Below are positions 34,064 to 43,919 of a stretch of 64,000 nucleotides of DNA, piece after piece (the stretch's first letter is position 1; each line of letters starts with the position of its first letter). The stretch lies in NCBI GenBank assembly GCA_052173355.1, contig JBQMYS010000001.1, forward strand, positions 23,036 to 87,035, read 5' to 3'. The notes beneath the pieces are model-generated. The model was given only the letters and a program-made list of their open reading frames with translations, had not been told where the DNA came from and ran no database searches. Made by a program: the position numbers and the translations under genes. The stretch comes from JABZIP01 sp052173355 (GTDB lineage: Bacteria; Bacillota; Clostridia; Peptostreptococcales; Anaerovoracaceae).

Positions 34064-35233
34064 CTATTCCAAATAGTCACGAAGTTTTTTGCTTCTGGAC
34101 GGATTTCTAAGTTTTCTGAGCGCTTTTGCTTCAATCTGCCTAATTCTTTCACGCGTTACATTGAATCGTTTTCCAACTTCTTCCAATGTGCGAGCGTGCC
34201 CGTCTTCAAGACCGAATCGAAGCTTTAAAACCTTTTGCTCTCTATCCGTAAGGGTTTGCAACACTTCATTAAGTTGCTCTTTCAGCATGGCAGATGCTGC
34301 GGCATCTGCCGGTGCCGGAATTTCATCATCCGGTATGAAATCTCCAAGATGGCTATCTTCTTCTTCTCCTATCGGAGTTTCCAAAGATACCGGTTCTTGT
34401 GCAATTTTCATTATTTCCCTTACTTTTTCCTCACTTATATCCATACGAGTGGCAATTTCCTTAGGAGTAGGCTCTCTGCCGTATTCTTGTAGTAACTTTC
34501 TGGATTCACGAATCAACTTGTTTATGGTTTCAACCATATGAACCGGAATTCTGATAGTCCTTGCCTGATCTGCTATGGAACGTGTAATTGCCTGTCTTAT
34601 CCACCAAGTAGCATATGTACTGAACTTGTAACCTTTTCTCCAATCAAATTTGTCAACTGCTTTTATAAGTCCCAGATTTCCCTCTTGTATCAAGTCCAAA
34701 AAAAGCATTCCGCGACCGACATATCTTTTTGCTATGCTCACTACAAGTCTCAAATTTGCTTCACACAATTTTTGTTTTGCCAGTTCATCACCTGCATCCA
34801 TTTTTTTTGCAAGTTCAATTTCATCATCTCCCGAAAGCAAAGGCACTTTTCCAATTTCTTTTAAGTACATCCTTACAGGATCGTCAACAGCTATACCTTT
34901 TGGCAGACCGGCTTCCAAATCTTCTTCGACGTGCACTTCTTCAAGACTTTCCAATGATAAATCCTTTTCATCATCTTCATCGAGTTTAATGTTATCATCA
35001 AAGCTTTCAAGATTATACAGATCAAATTCATCAGGGTCGACCTCGTTTACCAAGTCTACACCTTCTTTTGAAAGAAAATCATAAAAATCATCCGCCTGGT
35101 CTTTGTCGAGATCTGCTGAAACAAGATAATCTGCAACTTCTTTGTAAGATATTTTGCCACGATTCTTTGCTTTTTGTGCAAGCTCTACCGCATATTCTCT
35201 TATATCTATATTCTTTTCTTCATCATTATCCAT
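34064..35233 (-). CDS. rpoD: Primary sigma factor (sigma-70/SigA)
   Basis: Housekeeping sigma factor, 389 residues. Region 1.1 is short (NIDIREYAVELAQKAKNRG onward), followed by an acidic linker, region 1.2 (DPVRMYLKEIGKVPLL), region 2 (DLIQEGNLGLIKAVDKFDW, YATWWIRQAI), region 3, and region 4 with the helix-turn-helix (TLEEVGKRFNVTRERIRQIE). The ATG at 35233 overlaps the dnaG stop by 8 bases, with GGAGGG upstream; the longer frame to 35311 inside dnaG was rejected. dnaG-rpoD is the classic macromolecular-synthesis operon. Confidence 0.98.
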   Translation of the reverse strand: MDNDEEKNIDIREYAVELAQKAKNRGKISYKEVADYLVSADLDKDQADDFYDFLSKEGVDLVNEVDPDEFDLYNLESFDDNIKLDEDDEKDLSLESLEEVHVEEDLEAGLPKGIAVDDPVRMYLKEIGKVPLLSGDDEIELAKKMDAGDELAKQKLCEANLRLVVSIAKRYVGRGMLFLDLIQEGNLGLIKAVDKFDWRKGYKFSTYATWWIRQAITRSIADQARTIRIPVHMVETINKLIRESRKLLQEYGREPTPKEIATRMDISEEKVREIMKIAQEPVSLETPIGEEEDSHLGDFIPDDEIPAPADAAASAMLKEQLNEVLQTLTDREQKVLKLRFGLEDGHARTLEEVGKRFNVTRERIRQIEAKALRKLRNPSRSKKLRDYLE

Positions 35234-36983
35234 GTTCAAGCCCTCCATTTGTCCGCAAATACAGCAATTCTTGTTGTAACCTAAGTATATCTTCCTTATG
35301 ATTTTCTTCATTTTCTTCTGCTATGGAAATTTGCAATATCAATTCATTTTCCTTAGTTCTTAGTGATTCCATCTTGATGTTTTTTAAACAGTCTTGCAGT
35401 ATTTTATCAGCTTTTTCACCAAGTTTAACATTTTCCCAAACATCTGCCAGTAAAGCTGTAATTGCAGATTCGAATCCCTGAATTTTAAAATCGTCAAAAT
35501 CGAATTCCGATTTTTTACTATAATAATCCCCAATTTTATCAAACAAACTTTTTGAATATTCGGATTTAAAGCTATACGAGCTGTTTTTTAAACTAATAAA
35601 AAAATCTATGCCATACATAGCCAGCCGTAAAAAAGTTTTTTCAAAGACATCAATTTGAATTTTTGCATTACTTACTTTTGTTTCATTTTTAAAAGAATTA
35701 ACTTTGTCTTGTTTTTTAATACCCCGCATTTCGAGTTTTATAGCATTTGCAGATACATTTATTTCCGAAGCAAGCTTGGAAATGTAAACATCAGCTTCTA
35801 CCGGACTCAATTCTTTCAAAAAAATCGCTACTTCTCTTATAAATTCTATTTTTTCTTCGTAAACATCCAAGTTGTATTTCGACTTTAGCGTGTCTATGCG
35901 ATATTGCGTATGCGATAATGCAAAATCTATCAATTTGTTAAATTCGTCACGACCGTTTTTTTGTAAAAATTCATCAGGATCTTTAGCACCGTCGATAACT
36001 AAAACTTTGGGTTTACAACCGCTTTCGAGCAATATTGACAGTCCCCGAAGTGTTGCGTTAATTCCCGCTTGATCTGAATCGTAGGATAAAATTATATTTT
36101 TTGAATACCTCTTTAAAAGCATAGCCTGCTCTTTTGTAAGCGCCGTTCCTAAAGAAGCTACCGTAATGTTTATACCCGCTTGAGCTAAAGAAACAACATC
36201 CATATATCCTTCTACCAGTAAAGCTTTGTCAAGTTTTGAAATATCTTTTTTGCATATATTTAATCCATACAAATTATTTTTTTTCTTAAAAATTGCATTT
36301 TCCGGAGAATTTAAATATTTGGGTTCTGCATTTCCAATAGCTCTGCCACCGAATCCTATTACCCTGCCACGTGTGTCAATAATTGGAAAAATTAAACGGT
36401 TTCTGAATTTATCAAAATATTTGCCATTTTTTTCTGATACCAGCCCAAGTTCTTTCAATATTGAAAATTGGTATTTTCCTTTGAAATGATTGCACAAAAA
36501 ATCCCATGAATCCGGCGCATACCCGATTCCGAATTTTTTGATAGTAGCATCGGATATTCCTCTCTTACGAATGTATTGATACCCTATATTTCTTTTTGTT
36601 GCCAAATTTTTAAAAAAAAGAAGTGCGGCTTCACGATTGATTTCATAATATGTTTTATATTTGTCGACATTTTCCTGTTTATACGGTGTGTATTCAATGC
36701 CTACATTTTTTGCCAATTTTTCTATTGCTTCATTAAATTCCAAGTTGTAATATCGTTTTGTAAATTCAAGCACATCCCCTGTAGCTCCGCAACCGAAACA
36801 GGTAAATATTTGTTTATCCTGGGAAACTACAAAAGAAGGAGTTTTTTCAGCATGAAACGGACAAAGCCCTTTGTAGTTATTACCCGCACGCTTCAAGCTT
36901 ACGACTTCGGAAATAACATCGACTATGTCCGTTTTATCTTTAATCTGTTCTATTATGTTGTTTTCTCTAAATGAACTTTTCAA
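35226..36983 (-). CDS. dnaG: DNA primase
   Basis: Makes RNA primers at the replication fork, 585 residues. N-terminal zinc ribbon (YKGLCPFHAEKTPSF, then FTCFGCGATGD), RNA polymerase core, Toprim (LLVEGYMDVVSLAQAG; SYDSDQAGINATLRG), and a C-terminal helicase-binding region that is poorly conserved. It starts with TTG, supported by AGGAG six bases upstream. 18 bases after dgt and overlapping rpoD. Confidence 0.97.
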   Translation of the reverse strand: MKSSFRENNIIEQIKDKTDIVDVISEVVSLKRAGNNYKGLCPFHAEKTPSFVVSQDKQIFTCFGCGATGDVLEFTKRYYNLEFNEAIEKLAKNVGIEYTPYKQENVDKYKTYYEINREAALLFFKNLATKRNIGYQYIRKRGISDATIKKFGIGYAPDSWDFLCNHFKGKYQFSILKELGLVSEKNGKYFDKFRNRLIFPIIDTRGRVIGFGGRAIGNAEPKYLNSPENAIFKKKNNLYGLNICKKDISKLDKALLVEGYMDVVSLAQAGINITVASLGTALTKEQAMLLKRYSKNIILSYDSDQAGINATLRGLSILLESGCKPKVLVIDGAKDPDEFLQKNGRDEFNKLIDFALSHTQYRIDTLKSKYNLDVYEEKIEFIREVAIFLKELSPVEADVYISKLASEINVSANAIKLEMRGIKKQDKVNSFKNETKVSNAKIQIDVFEKTFLRLAMYGIDFFISLKNSSYSFKSEYSKSLFDKIGDYYSKKSEFDFDDFKIQGFESAITALLADVWENVKLGEKADKILQDCLKNIKMESLRTKENELILQISIAEENEENHKEDILRLQQELLYLRTNGGLEHG

Positions 36984-37001
36984 TTCAAACTCCTGTTATA
37001 T

Positions 37002-38030
37002 CTACTTCCAACCTTTCGGCAAAAAAATTTCGCTATAAAGATTTATAGCATATCTGTCGGTCATTCCGGCAATATAATCTTTTACCAATTCATCAAATTC
37101 AAATCTTAATTGTAAAGCCAAAAATTCATCCGGCAATTTATCCGGATTTTTTATATAATAATCAAACAAAGAACGTATTACCGTTTCAACTTTATTCAAA
37201 TCTTCGTGTTTTTTGACATACTCGTTCTTATAAACATTCTTGAACATATAAGTTCTTAAATCATTCATAGCTTTTTGACAAGCTGAACTTTGCAAGACTT
37301 TATTTTTTCCAAAACTGTTTTTTACTATATCAACTACCAGCGTATCTATTCTTTCACCATGTGTTTTTCCTAAAATTTCGATTGGCTCTTTCGGTAAATC
37401 GTTAAAACCTATAACACCGCTTCTAAGCGCGTCATCTATATCATGATTTATATATGCGATTCTATCGCTAAGTCTTACAACTTCACCTTCAAGCGTGAAA
37501 GAATGCTTCGGTCCTGAATGACAACAAATACCGTCTCTTACTTCTTCTGTCAGATTTAGCCCTTCTCCCATCTTTTTTCCTTCAAGCACCTCTACTACTT
37601 TAAGGCTTTGCTCATTATGATGAAAACCGAATTCATCGCCTTTTCTTTCTTTGAATATCCTATCTAAAATTTCTTCTCCGCTATGACCGAACGGAGTGTG
37701 TCCCAAGTCATGCCCCAATGCTATCGCTTCTGTCAAATCTTCGTTTAATGCAAGTGCTCTTGCTATGGTTCTTGCTACCTGTGATACTTCGATTGTATGA
37801 GTTAAACGTGTACGAAAGTGATCTCCCTCCGGCGCGAGAAATACTTGAGTTTTGTGCATCAATCGTCTAAAAGATTTTGAATGAATTATTCTATCTCTAT
37901 CCCTTTGAAAGGCAGTACGAAGATAACACTGTGCTTCTTCTTTCAATCTACCACGTGTTTCGTCAGCCTTGCAGGCAAATTTTGATAATAAATCGTGTTC
38001 TCTTTTTTCCAAGTTTTCTCGTATAATCAT
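37002..38030 (-). CDS. dgt: dGTPase-like HD-domain triphosphohydrolase
   Basis: HD-superfamily protein of 342 residues that hydrolyses deoxynucleoside triphosphates. Motifs: TRLTHTIEVSQVARTIARAL, AIALGHDLGHTPFGHSGEE, and a later RIAYINHDIDDA, giving the H...HD...D metal site. The short length fits the dGTPase-like type 2 group rather than E. coli Dgt. ATG with AGGGG six bases upstream. It heads the dgt-dnaG-rpoD block, an established Clostridia order. Confidence 0.93.
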   Translation of the reverse strand: MIIRENLEKREHDLLSKFACKADETRGRLKEEAQCYLRTAFQRDRDRIIHSKSFRRLMHKTQVFLAPEGDHFRTRLTHTIEVSQVARTIARALALNEDLTEAIALGHDLGHTPFGHSGEEILDRIFKERKGDEFGFHHNEQSLKVVEVLEGKKMGEGLNLTEEVRDGICCHSGPKHSFTLEGEVVRLSDRIAYINHDIDDALRSGVIGFNDLPKEPIEILGKTHGERIDTLVVDIVKNSFGKNKVLQSSACQKAMNDLRTYMFKNVYKNEYVKKHEDLNKVETVIRSLFDYYIKNPDKLPDEFLALQLRFEFDELVKDYIAGMTDRYAINLYSEIFLPKGWK

Positions 38031-38053
38031 ATTTATCCCCTATAAGATAAAAT

Positions 38054-39049
38054 TTACTTAGCTACAAATGAAACTATATAGCAAGTGATTCCACCTATTG
38101 CCATAGTGATTGGAAGTGTTACAAACCAAGCCTTTATAATATTGCCTGCCATTCCCCATTTAACTGCGGACAATCTTTTCACACTACCTGCTCCCATTAT
38201 AGATGTTGTGATTACCTGCGTAGTGCTGACAGGTGCTCCCAAAAACGACATGCCTTCGATTGCTAAAGTCGCACCCATCTGAGATGCAAATCCGCTTGCA
38301 GGTTCAAGCTTTGTTACACCGTTTCCCATAGTTTTCATTATTTTCCATCCACCTACGGATGTTCCCACAGACATTGTTATTGCGCAGGCAATTTTAACCC
38401 ACTGCGGAACTCCTGCATCCATATCGAGTACGCCGCCTGTCATTAGTGCAAGTGTTATAATTCCCATAGTTTTTTGAGCATCATTGTTACCATGTGAATA
38501 TGCAATCAAAGCTGATGAAAGCACTTGCAGTTTTTTAAACATATCATTTACTTTTCCATGCGACAGGTTCATGCAACATATGAATATAAGCCTCATTATT
38601 ATGATACCGAATATAAATCCCAGTATTGGTGATGAAAAAAGCGGAATTACAACCTTATAAAGCACACCTTCCCACGAAACATATTTAAGTGATGCGGTAT
38701 AAACTATCGTAGCACCTAAAAGTCCGCCAATAAGAGCATGTGAAGAACTGCTGGGTATGCCTATCCACCATGTAATTAAATTCCAAATTATAGCGGCGAT
38801 TAAAGCTGAAAGTATTACATACTGCTCCAAATCTATGTTTACCAATCCCTTGGAAATAGTGAGTGCCACTTTTTCACTTACAAGCGCTCCTATAAAGTTA
38901 CAGACCGCAGCCATCAATATGGCCTGTTTTGGCTGTAATGCACGAGTATAAACCGATGTTGCTATAGCATTTGCGGTATCATGAAATCCATTGATAAATT
39001 CAAATATAAGCGCAACTAAAAGGACGCTTAAAAGTAAGGGACTAAGCAT
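38054..39049 (-). CDS. PiT-family inorganic phosphate transporter
   Basis: Membrane permease of 331 residues, low-affinity phosphate/cation symporter. The duplicated signature is visible: FINGFHDTANAIAT near the N-terminus and AYSHGNNDAQKTMGI in the middle, with SSSHALIGGLLG and ASQMGATLAIEGMSFLGAPVSTT. About ten membrane segments. Its ATG overlaps the end of the PhoU-like gene by 8 bases, so the two are translated together. Confidence 0.93.
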   Translation of the reverse strand: MLSPLLLSVLLVALIFEFINGFHDTANAIATSVYTRALQPKQAILMAAVCNFIGALVSEKVALTISKGLVNIDLEQYVILSALIAAIIWNLITWWIGIPSSSSHALIGGLLGATIVYTASLKYVSWEGVLYKVVIPLFSSPILGFIFGIIIMRLIFICCMNLSHGKVNDMFKKLQVLSSALIAYSHGNNDAQKTMGIITLALMTGGVLDMDAGVPQWVKIACAITMSVGTSVGGWKIMKTMGNGVTKLEPASGFASQMGATLAIEGMSFLGAPVSTTQVITTSIMGAGSVKRLSAVKWGMAGNIIKAWFVTLPITMAIGGITCYIVSFVAK

Positions 39050-39665
39050 ATTTCATTGCCACTCCTTCTATAATATTTGCAACATTTTCACATGAGTCAA
39101 GACTTTCTTCAATCTGCTCAAGTATATGTTTCCATTTAATAAGTTCTATAGGATTTATGTCCTCGCGAAAAAGTTTCATCAATGCTTCCCTGTAAATAAC
39201 ATCCCCTTCATTTTCAAGGCGGTTTACTTCTATTATCTGGGTTTTTACCAAATTATTTTTCTTTAAATCCGGTAAATGCTCAAAAAGCACTACGAGTTCT
39301 TTCGTGCTTTGCAATATCAAATCTGCTATGGCTATCGCTTCAGGTCTTATCTCATTTACATCAAACACCACGAAACGATTTGATGCCTCCTCTATACAAT
39401 CTACTATGTCATCCATCTGTTTTGTGACAGAATAAATATCTTCTCGGTCAAAAGGAGTGATAAATGCTACATTTAATTTGTTTAGTATATCGTGCGCATA
39501 TTGATCGCATTCCGTTTCGTATAACTTTATCTTTTCGACTTTTTCCTCAACATTTTCATAATGCTTAAGTAAGTCCAAAAAGGTTTCGCCTACGATTTCA
39601 ATTTTTCGTGCATACTCTATGAATAATGTATAAAATACGTCTTCTTTCTTTTTTAAGCCAAACAT
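39042..39665 (-). CDS. DUF47 (PhoU-like) phosphate transport regulator
   Basis: Cytoplasmic all-helical protein of 207 residues, DUF47/PhoU-like, the usual partner of PiT permeases and thought to modulate them. Starts MFGLKKKED; conserved helix pieces ETECDQYAHDILNKLN, FITPFDREDIYSVTKQMDDIVDCIEEA and NRLENEGDVIYREAL carry the acidic metal-binding pattern. AGGAG precedes the ATG. It lies 19 bases beyond cbiC, apparently the tail of the cobalamin transcript. Confidence 0.92.
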   Translation of the reverse strand: MFGLKKKEDVFYTLFIEYARKIEIVGETFLDLLKHYENVEEKVEKIKLYETECDQYAHDILNKLNVAFITPFDREDIYSVTKQMDDIVDCIEEASNRFVVFDVNEIRPEAIAIADLILQSTKELVVLFEHLPDLKKNNLVKTQIIEVNRLENEGDVIYREALMKLFREDINPIELIKWKHILEQIEESLDSCENVANIIEGVAMKYA

Positions 39666-39684
39666 TTTTTCTCTCCTTGTTACA

Positions 39685-40326
39685 TCAAATCTTATTATCG
39701 CGCATCATGTATAATATGGCATTGCAGATTGCCGCCGCTACATTGCTCCCGCCTTTTCGCCCTTTTGCAACTATATATGGTATATCGGTTTGCATTATCA
39801 GTTCTTTTGACTCACAGACGTTTACAAATCCTACAGGAACGCCTACAACAGCCTCCGGTTTAAGTTTTCCTTCTTCGTAAAGTTCCCGTATTCTGACAAG
39901 TGCGGTCGGGGCATTACCTATGGCAAATATTACCGGTTTATCCAAATTTGCAGCTTTGTCGATAGATGCTGTAGCTCTTGTTGTTCCATCTGCTTTTGCT
40001 TTTAATGCCACATCTTCGTCAGACATGAAGCAAAATACTTCACCTCCATATTTTGCAAGCGTAGGTTTGCTGATTCCGGCTTTTGCCATCTGAGTATCCG
40101 TCACTATTACTGCACCGTTTCGTATAGCTGAAGCAATTTTATCAACTACATCGTCGGAAAATTTCATATTATCGTAATAATCAAAATCTGCAGATGTGTG
40201 AATAGCTCTTTTAACTATCGGTGCAATTTTTTCAGGAAGTTTGCGATCGCCAAGTTCTTGTGTAATGATTTCAAAGCTCCGCTTTTCAATTTCCTCCGGT
40301 AATACCTTTTGCAATTCAATTTTCAT
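39685..40326 (-). CDS. cbiC: Cobalt-precorrin-8X methylmutase
   Basis: Moves the C11 methyl group to C12 to give cobyrinate in the anaerobic cobalamin pathway. 213 residues, normal. The catalytic-histidine motif AIHTSADFDY, TDTQMAKAGISKP, IGNAPTALVRI and VGVPVGFVNVCESKE are all present. It is the last biosynthetic gene of the cluster. Confidence 0.95.
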   Translation of the reverse strand: MKIELQKVLPEEIEKRSFEIITQELGDRKLPEKIAPIVKRAIHTSADFDYYDNMKFSDDVVDKIASAIRNGAVIVTDTQMAKAGISKPTLAKYGGEVFCFMSDEDVALKAKADGTTRATASIDKAANLDKPVIFAIGNAPTALVRIRELYEEGKLKPEAVVGVPVGFVNVCESKELIMQTDIPYIVAKGRKGGSNVAAAICNAILYMMRDNKI

Positions 40327-40350
40327 AGCGTTCTCCTATTTTTATTTTAA

Positions 40351-41871
40351 CTATATACCTGAATTTAGAATATCGTAAAGCATATTAACATCCATATTGT
40401 TTCTGATACCTTCTTGTAAAATATCATATTGGCTCTCTTTATATTCCTTTATATCAATACCCACCGCCATATCGGGGTCAAGGCCTTTTGCCTTTAATAA
40501 TTTTGTAAATAAGGCTTTAACAACATTTTGATTGTCAAAAATCCCATGAATGTAAGAGCCGTATATATTTTTACTATAAAGTCCTGCAAGTTTGTTACAA
40601 GGTTCTCCTGATAAACAGGTAATTACTGTAAGTTCTTTTGCATTCGAATCGCCATTTTTTACAGTATTTCCCATATGTATTTCATATCCCTCAAATTCAA
40701 CATTTGACAGCGAATCTAAAAATCCGTCATTTATCTGTGTAAATACCCCTGTTGCTCTTGTTGTTACCTTTTCTTTTCCAAAAACGGTTTTTGCAGATAA
40801 CAATCCCATTCCTTTAAGAGTCCCTCCATGTTCTACATTATAAGGATCTTCAAGTTCCTCACCGAGCATTTGAAATCCTCCACAAATTCCAAATACAGGT
40901 TTTCCTTTTTGTGCATATTTCAAAATACTTGCCTCCAAGCCAGATTGCCTAAGCCAAAGCAAATCCGACATTGTGTTTTTAGTTCCCGGAATTACTATCA
41001 TATCAGGATTTCCAAGATCTGCAACTCGGTCAACATATTGAATCTTTGCTACTTTGGAATACTCAAGAGCATTAAAATCCGTAAAATTTGATATTCGCGG
41101 AAGTTTTATAACTGCAATCGTAATCGGCGCAACTGTCTTTGATTTATCGAATTTTTCTGTCAAACTGTCTTCATCATCTATATCAACATTTAAGTACGGT
41201 ATCACTCCCACCGTCGGCACTTTTATCAAATCTTTAAGCATATCAAGCCCCGGTTCAAGTATGGCTTTATCTCCTCTGAATTTATTGATAATAGTGCCTT
41301 TAACCATTTTTCTGTCTTCTTCTTTAAAAAGCATCATTGTTCCTACCAAAGATGCGAACACCCCGCCCCTATCTATATCTCCTGCAAGCAGTACCGGCGC
41401 TTTTGCAAGATGTGCCATATACATATTTACAATATCATTATCCTGCAAGTTGATTTCAGCCGGGCTTCCTGCGCCTTCTATTACTATTATGTCGTATTTA
41501 GAAGAAAGTTTATCGTAAGCTTCTTTGATATGAGGAACCATCTCTCTTTTTCTGGTATAATACTCTTTTGCATTCATATTATCATAAACCTTGCCGTTCA
41601 CGATAATTTGTGATGCCTTGTCACTTGTAGGCTTTAACAATATGGGATTCATAAGTACAGACGGTTCTATACCTGCAGCTTCAGCTTGAACCACCTGCGC
41701 TCTGCCCATTTCCAACCCTTCTTTCGTAATAAAAGAGTTCAGCGCCATATTTTGAGATTTGAACGGTGCAACAGTATATCCGTCCTTTTTAAAAAGTCTA
41801 CATAATCCTGCTACTAGTAAACTTTTTCCTGCGTTTGACATGGTTCCCTGAACCATTATAGATTTTGCCAT
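40351..41871 (-). CDS. cbiP: Cobyric acid synthase
   Basis: Glutamine-dependent amidation of adenosylcobyrinate a,c-diamide at four side chains. 506 residues. N-terminal P-loop-type domain (MVQGTMSNAGKSLL, PFKSQNMALNSF) and C-terminal type 1 glutaminase with the nucleophile in FGICGGFQMLGEE, plus GYEIHMG and GSYIHGIFD. Gap of 24 bases to cbiC, 15 from cobD. Confidence 0.95.
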   Translation of the reverse strand: MAKSIMVQGTMSNAGKSLLVAGLCRLFKKDGYTVAPFKSQNMALNSFITKEGLEMGRAQVVQAEAAGIEPSVLMNPILLKPTSDKASQIIVNGKVYDNMNAKEYYTRKREMVPHIKEAYDKLSSKYDIIVIEGAGSPAEINLQDNDIVNMYMAHLAKAPVLLAGDIDRGGVFASLVGTMMLFKEEDRKMVKGTIINKFRGDKAILEPGLDMLKDLIKVPTVGVIPYLNVDIDDEDSLTEKFDKSKTVAPITIAVIKLPRISNFTDFNALEYSKVAKIQYVDRVADLGNPDMIVIPGTKNTMSDLLWLRQSGLEASILKYAQKGKPVFGICGGFQMLGEELEDPYNVEHGGTLKGMGLLSAKTVFGKEKVTTRATGVFTQINDGFLDSLSNVEFEGYEIHMGNTVKNGDSNAKELTVITCLSGEPCNKLAGLYSKNIYGSYIHGIFDNQNVVKALFTKLLKAKGLDPDMAVGIDIKEYKESQYDILQEGIRNNMDVNMLYDILNSGI

Positions 41872-41886
41872 TTTCTCTCCTATCCT

Positions 41887-42957
41887 CTAAGTTAAAATAT
41901 TGGAAAATGCTTCTAAAAGCTTTAAATTTTCAGCTTTACTGCGTATTGCAATTCTAAAATAATTTTCATCAAGTCCTTTATAATTTGCACAACTTCGAAT
42001 CAATATGCCCTGATTCAGCATTTTTTCTTTGAAGCTGTCTTTATCATATCCTTTTGAATCTTTTATATTAAGCAATATATAATTTGCAGCAGTGGGATAT
42101 GTTCTTATTCCTAACTCATTTAGTTTTGGCACTAAAAAGTGTTTTTCCGCATCAACCTGTTCAATAGCGTCTTTTATGTATTGCGTTTCATCCAGTGCAT
42201 GAATCCCTGCTATTTGCGCTATCTGCGAAACCGCCCATGGCTGTGCCGCATTTTTTAATTCTTCTAAAAGTCTTTGATTTGATGTAAGCGCATATCCGAG
42301 CCTAACTCCCGGCATTGCATATAGCTTGGTAAAAGCTTTTAATATAAGTAAATTCGGAGAATTTGTTATATACTGTTTCATAGTGAATCTTTGGGATATT
42401 TCACAAAACTCAAGGAAACATTCATCTATTATCAAAAAACTTCCCTGTCGATTACAGATATTTAAAATTTCAATCAAAATTTCTCTGTCTGCAATTCGTC
42501 CTGTCGGATTGTTAGGGTTGCATATAAACACTATATCGTACAAATTAGTGGCTACCTCATCCAAAATACGACTGTCAAGCATAAAATCGTTTTCATCAAA
42601 AAGGTAATAATGTGATACTTCGCAATCTACCGTTTTCATAGCAATTTCATATTCAGCAAACGTCGGTGCCAATACCAAAGCTTTTTTCGGCTTTATCGCA
42701 ATCGCAAGCCTATATATTATATCAGCGGCACCATTACCGCAAATTACCTGATCGGTTTTAACATTTTCCGAATCAGCGATTTTAGCAGAAAGTTTTCTGC
42801 ACAACGGATCCGGATAATGTTCAAGCGAATCTATGCAACTTACCATTGCATCTTTAACCTTTTGCGGTATTCCTAAAGGATTTATATTAGCTGAAAAATC
42901 TATTATTTGTTTATTTTCAAAACTGTAAATATCTCCACCATGTATCAAATTAACCAT
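41887..42957 (-). CDS. cobD: Threonine-phosphate decarboxylase (aminopropanol phosphate source)
   Basis: PLP enzyme of the class I/II aminotransferase fold, 356 residues, making (R)-1-amino-2-propanol phosphate for the nucleotide loop. Seen: LIHGGDIYSF, DFSANINPLG, ICNPNNPTGRI, DECFLEF and the PLP lysine in LKAFTKLYAMPGVRLGY. The ATG at 42957 overlaps the cbiB stop by 13 bases; the TTG at 42984 is less likely. A related histidinol-phosphate aminotransferase is the main alternative, but position favours CobD. Confidence 0.9.
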   Translation of the reverse strand: MVNLIHGGDIYSFENKQIIDFSANINPLGIPQKVKDAMVSCIDSLEHYPDPLCRKLSAKIADSENVKTDQVICGNGAADIIYRLAIAIKPKKALVLAPTFAEYEIAMKTVDCEVSHYYLFDENDFMLDSRILDEVATNLYDIVFICNPNNPTGRIADREILIEILNICNRQGSFLIIDECFLEFCEISQRFTMKQYITNSPNLLILKAFTKLYAMPGVRLGYALTSNQRLLEELKNAAQPWAVSQIAQIAGIHALDETQYIKDAIEQVDAEKHFLVPKLNELGIRTYPTAANYILLNIKDSKGYDKDSFKEKMLNQGILIRSCANYKGLDENYFRIAIRSKAENLKLLEAFSNILT

Positions 42958-43919
42958 ACTATCAACATCCTTATCAAAATGCAAAAAATCAGACTGAGTG
43001 CTGAAGCTGTATAGAGCAACCTGTTTGCACGCACTATGTCATCTTTTTGAACAGGTCTTAATTCATCACCTATGTATTCTTTTTTATATAATTTACCAAA
43101 ATAATGCGCATCTCCTGCAAGTCGAATGTTCAATGCTCCTGCGCACACTGCTTCTGTTTGCGCACTATTGGGACTTGCGTGTTTGTATCTATCTCTACAA
43201 AATATTTTAATTGCATTTTTGTAATCGTAACCAAGTAAAAAACTGGCCGCTATCATTAGAAAAGCTGCTATTCTAGCAGGGATAAAATTAGCTATATCAT
43301 CCAGCCTTGCCGCTATTTTTCCAAAAAATATATATCTATCATTCTTATAAGCAATCATAGAGTCCATGGTATTTATAGCTTTATAAAAATACCCTAGCGG
43401 TGCTCCTCCAATCGACATATAAATCATAGGTGCTATCGCTCCGTCCGCAGTATTTTCTGCAACGGTTTCTACAGCGGCTTTTGAGATACCTTCTTCACTT
43501 AAGTTTTCGGTATCCCTTCCGACTATTCTTGATAAAAACCATCTCGCCTTTGCAATATCACCATTTTTCAAAGGCTCATACACTTTCATACTTTCAGATT
43601 TTAAAGACTTGACCGACAATAAATAATAACACAAAACGGCATCCGCTATCAAGCCGAAAAACAAATTCAGTCTATACGCACAAACTATTATGACAAATGG
43701 AATTGCAACACTTGTTAGCAAAGTAAAAAATACCAAAACTGCTCCTGCTATCATTTCTCCAATAGGAGACTCCGGAAAAACTGCTCGAAACAACTTTTCC
43801 AAAAACGATATAAGTGCACCTATGCTCCGAATCGGATGCCACAGATTTTCAGGATCCCCAAACAGCATATCCATTAAATATGCAATAACTATCGGAAATA
43901 TAAAAATCAAATTAAACAT
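42945..43919 (-). CDS. cbiB: Adenosylcobinamide-phosphate synthase (CbiB)
   Basis: Membrane enzyme that attaches aminopropanol (phosphate) to cobyric acid. 324 residues with several membrane spans. Characteristic MDMLFGDPENLWHPIRSIG near the start, VAENTADGAIAPMIYM, GGAPLGYFYKAINTMDSMI and the late HASPNSAQTEAVCAGAL. It overlaps the stop of cbiH (shared ATG/TAA region) and the start of cobD. Confidence 0.95.
   Translation of the reverse strand: MFNLIFIFPIVIAYLMDMLFGDPENLWHPIRSIGALISFLEKLFRAVFPESPIGEMIAGAVLVFFTLLTSVAIPFVIIVCAYRLNLFFGLIADAVLCYYLLSVKSLKSESMKVYEPLKNGDIAKARWFLSRIVGRDTENLSEEGISKAAVETVAENTADGAIAPMIYMSIGGAPLGYFYKAINTMDSMIAYKNDRYIFFGKIAARLDDIANFIPARIAAFLMIAASFLLGYDYKNAIKIFCRDRYKHASPNSAQTEAVCAGALNIRLAGDAHYFGKLYKKEYIGDELRPVQKDDIVRANRLLYTASALSLIFCILIRMLIVWLI

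Noticed and set aside
33325..34152. Longer trmK frame starting inside rpoD
   Set aside because: It would overlap rpoD by about 90 bases; the GTG at 34053 has a ribosome site and matches the family start.
35226..35311. Longer rpoD frame starting inside dnaG
   Set aside because: The ATG at 35233 with GGAGGG upstream gives the usual sigma N-terminus.
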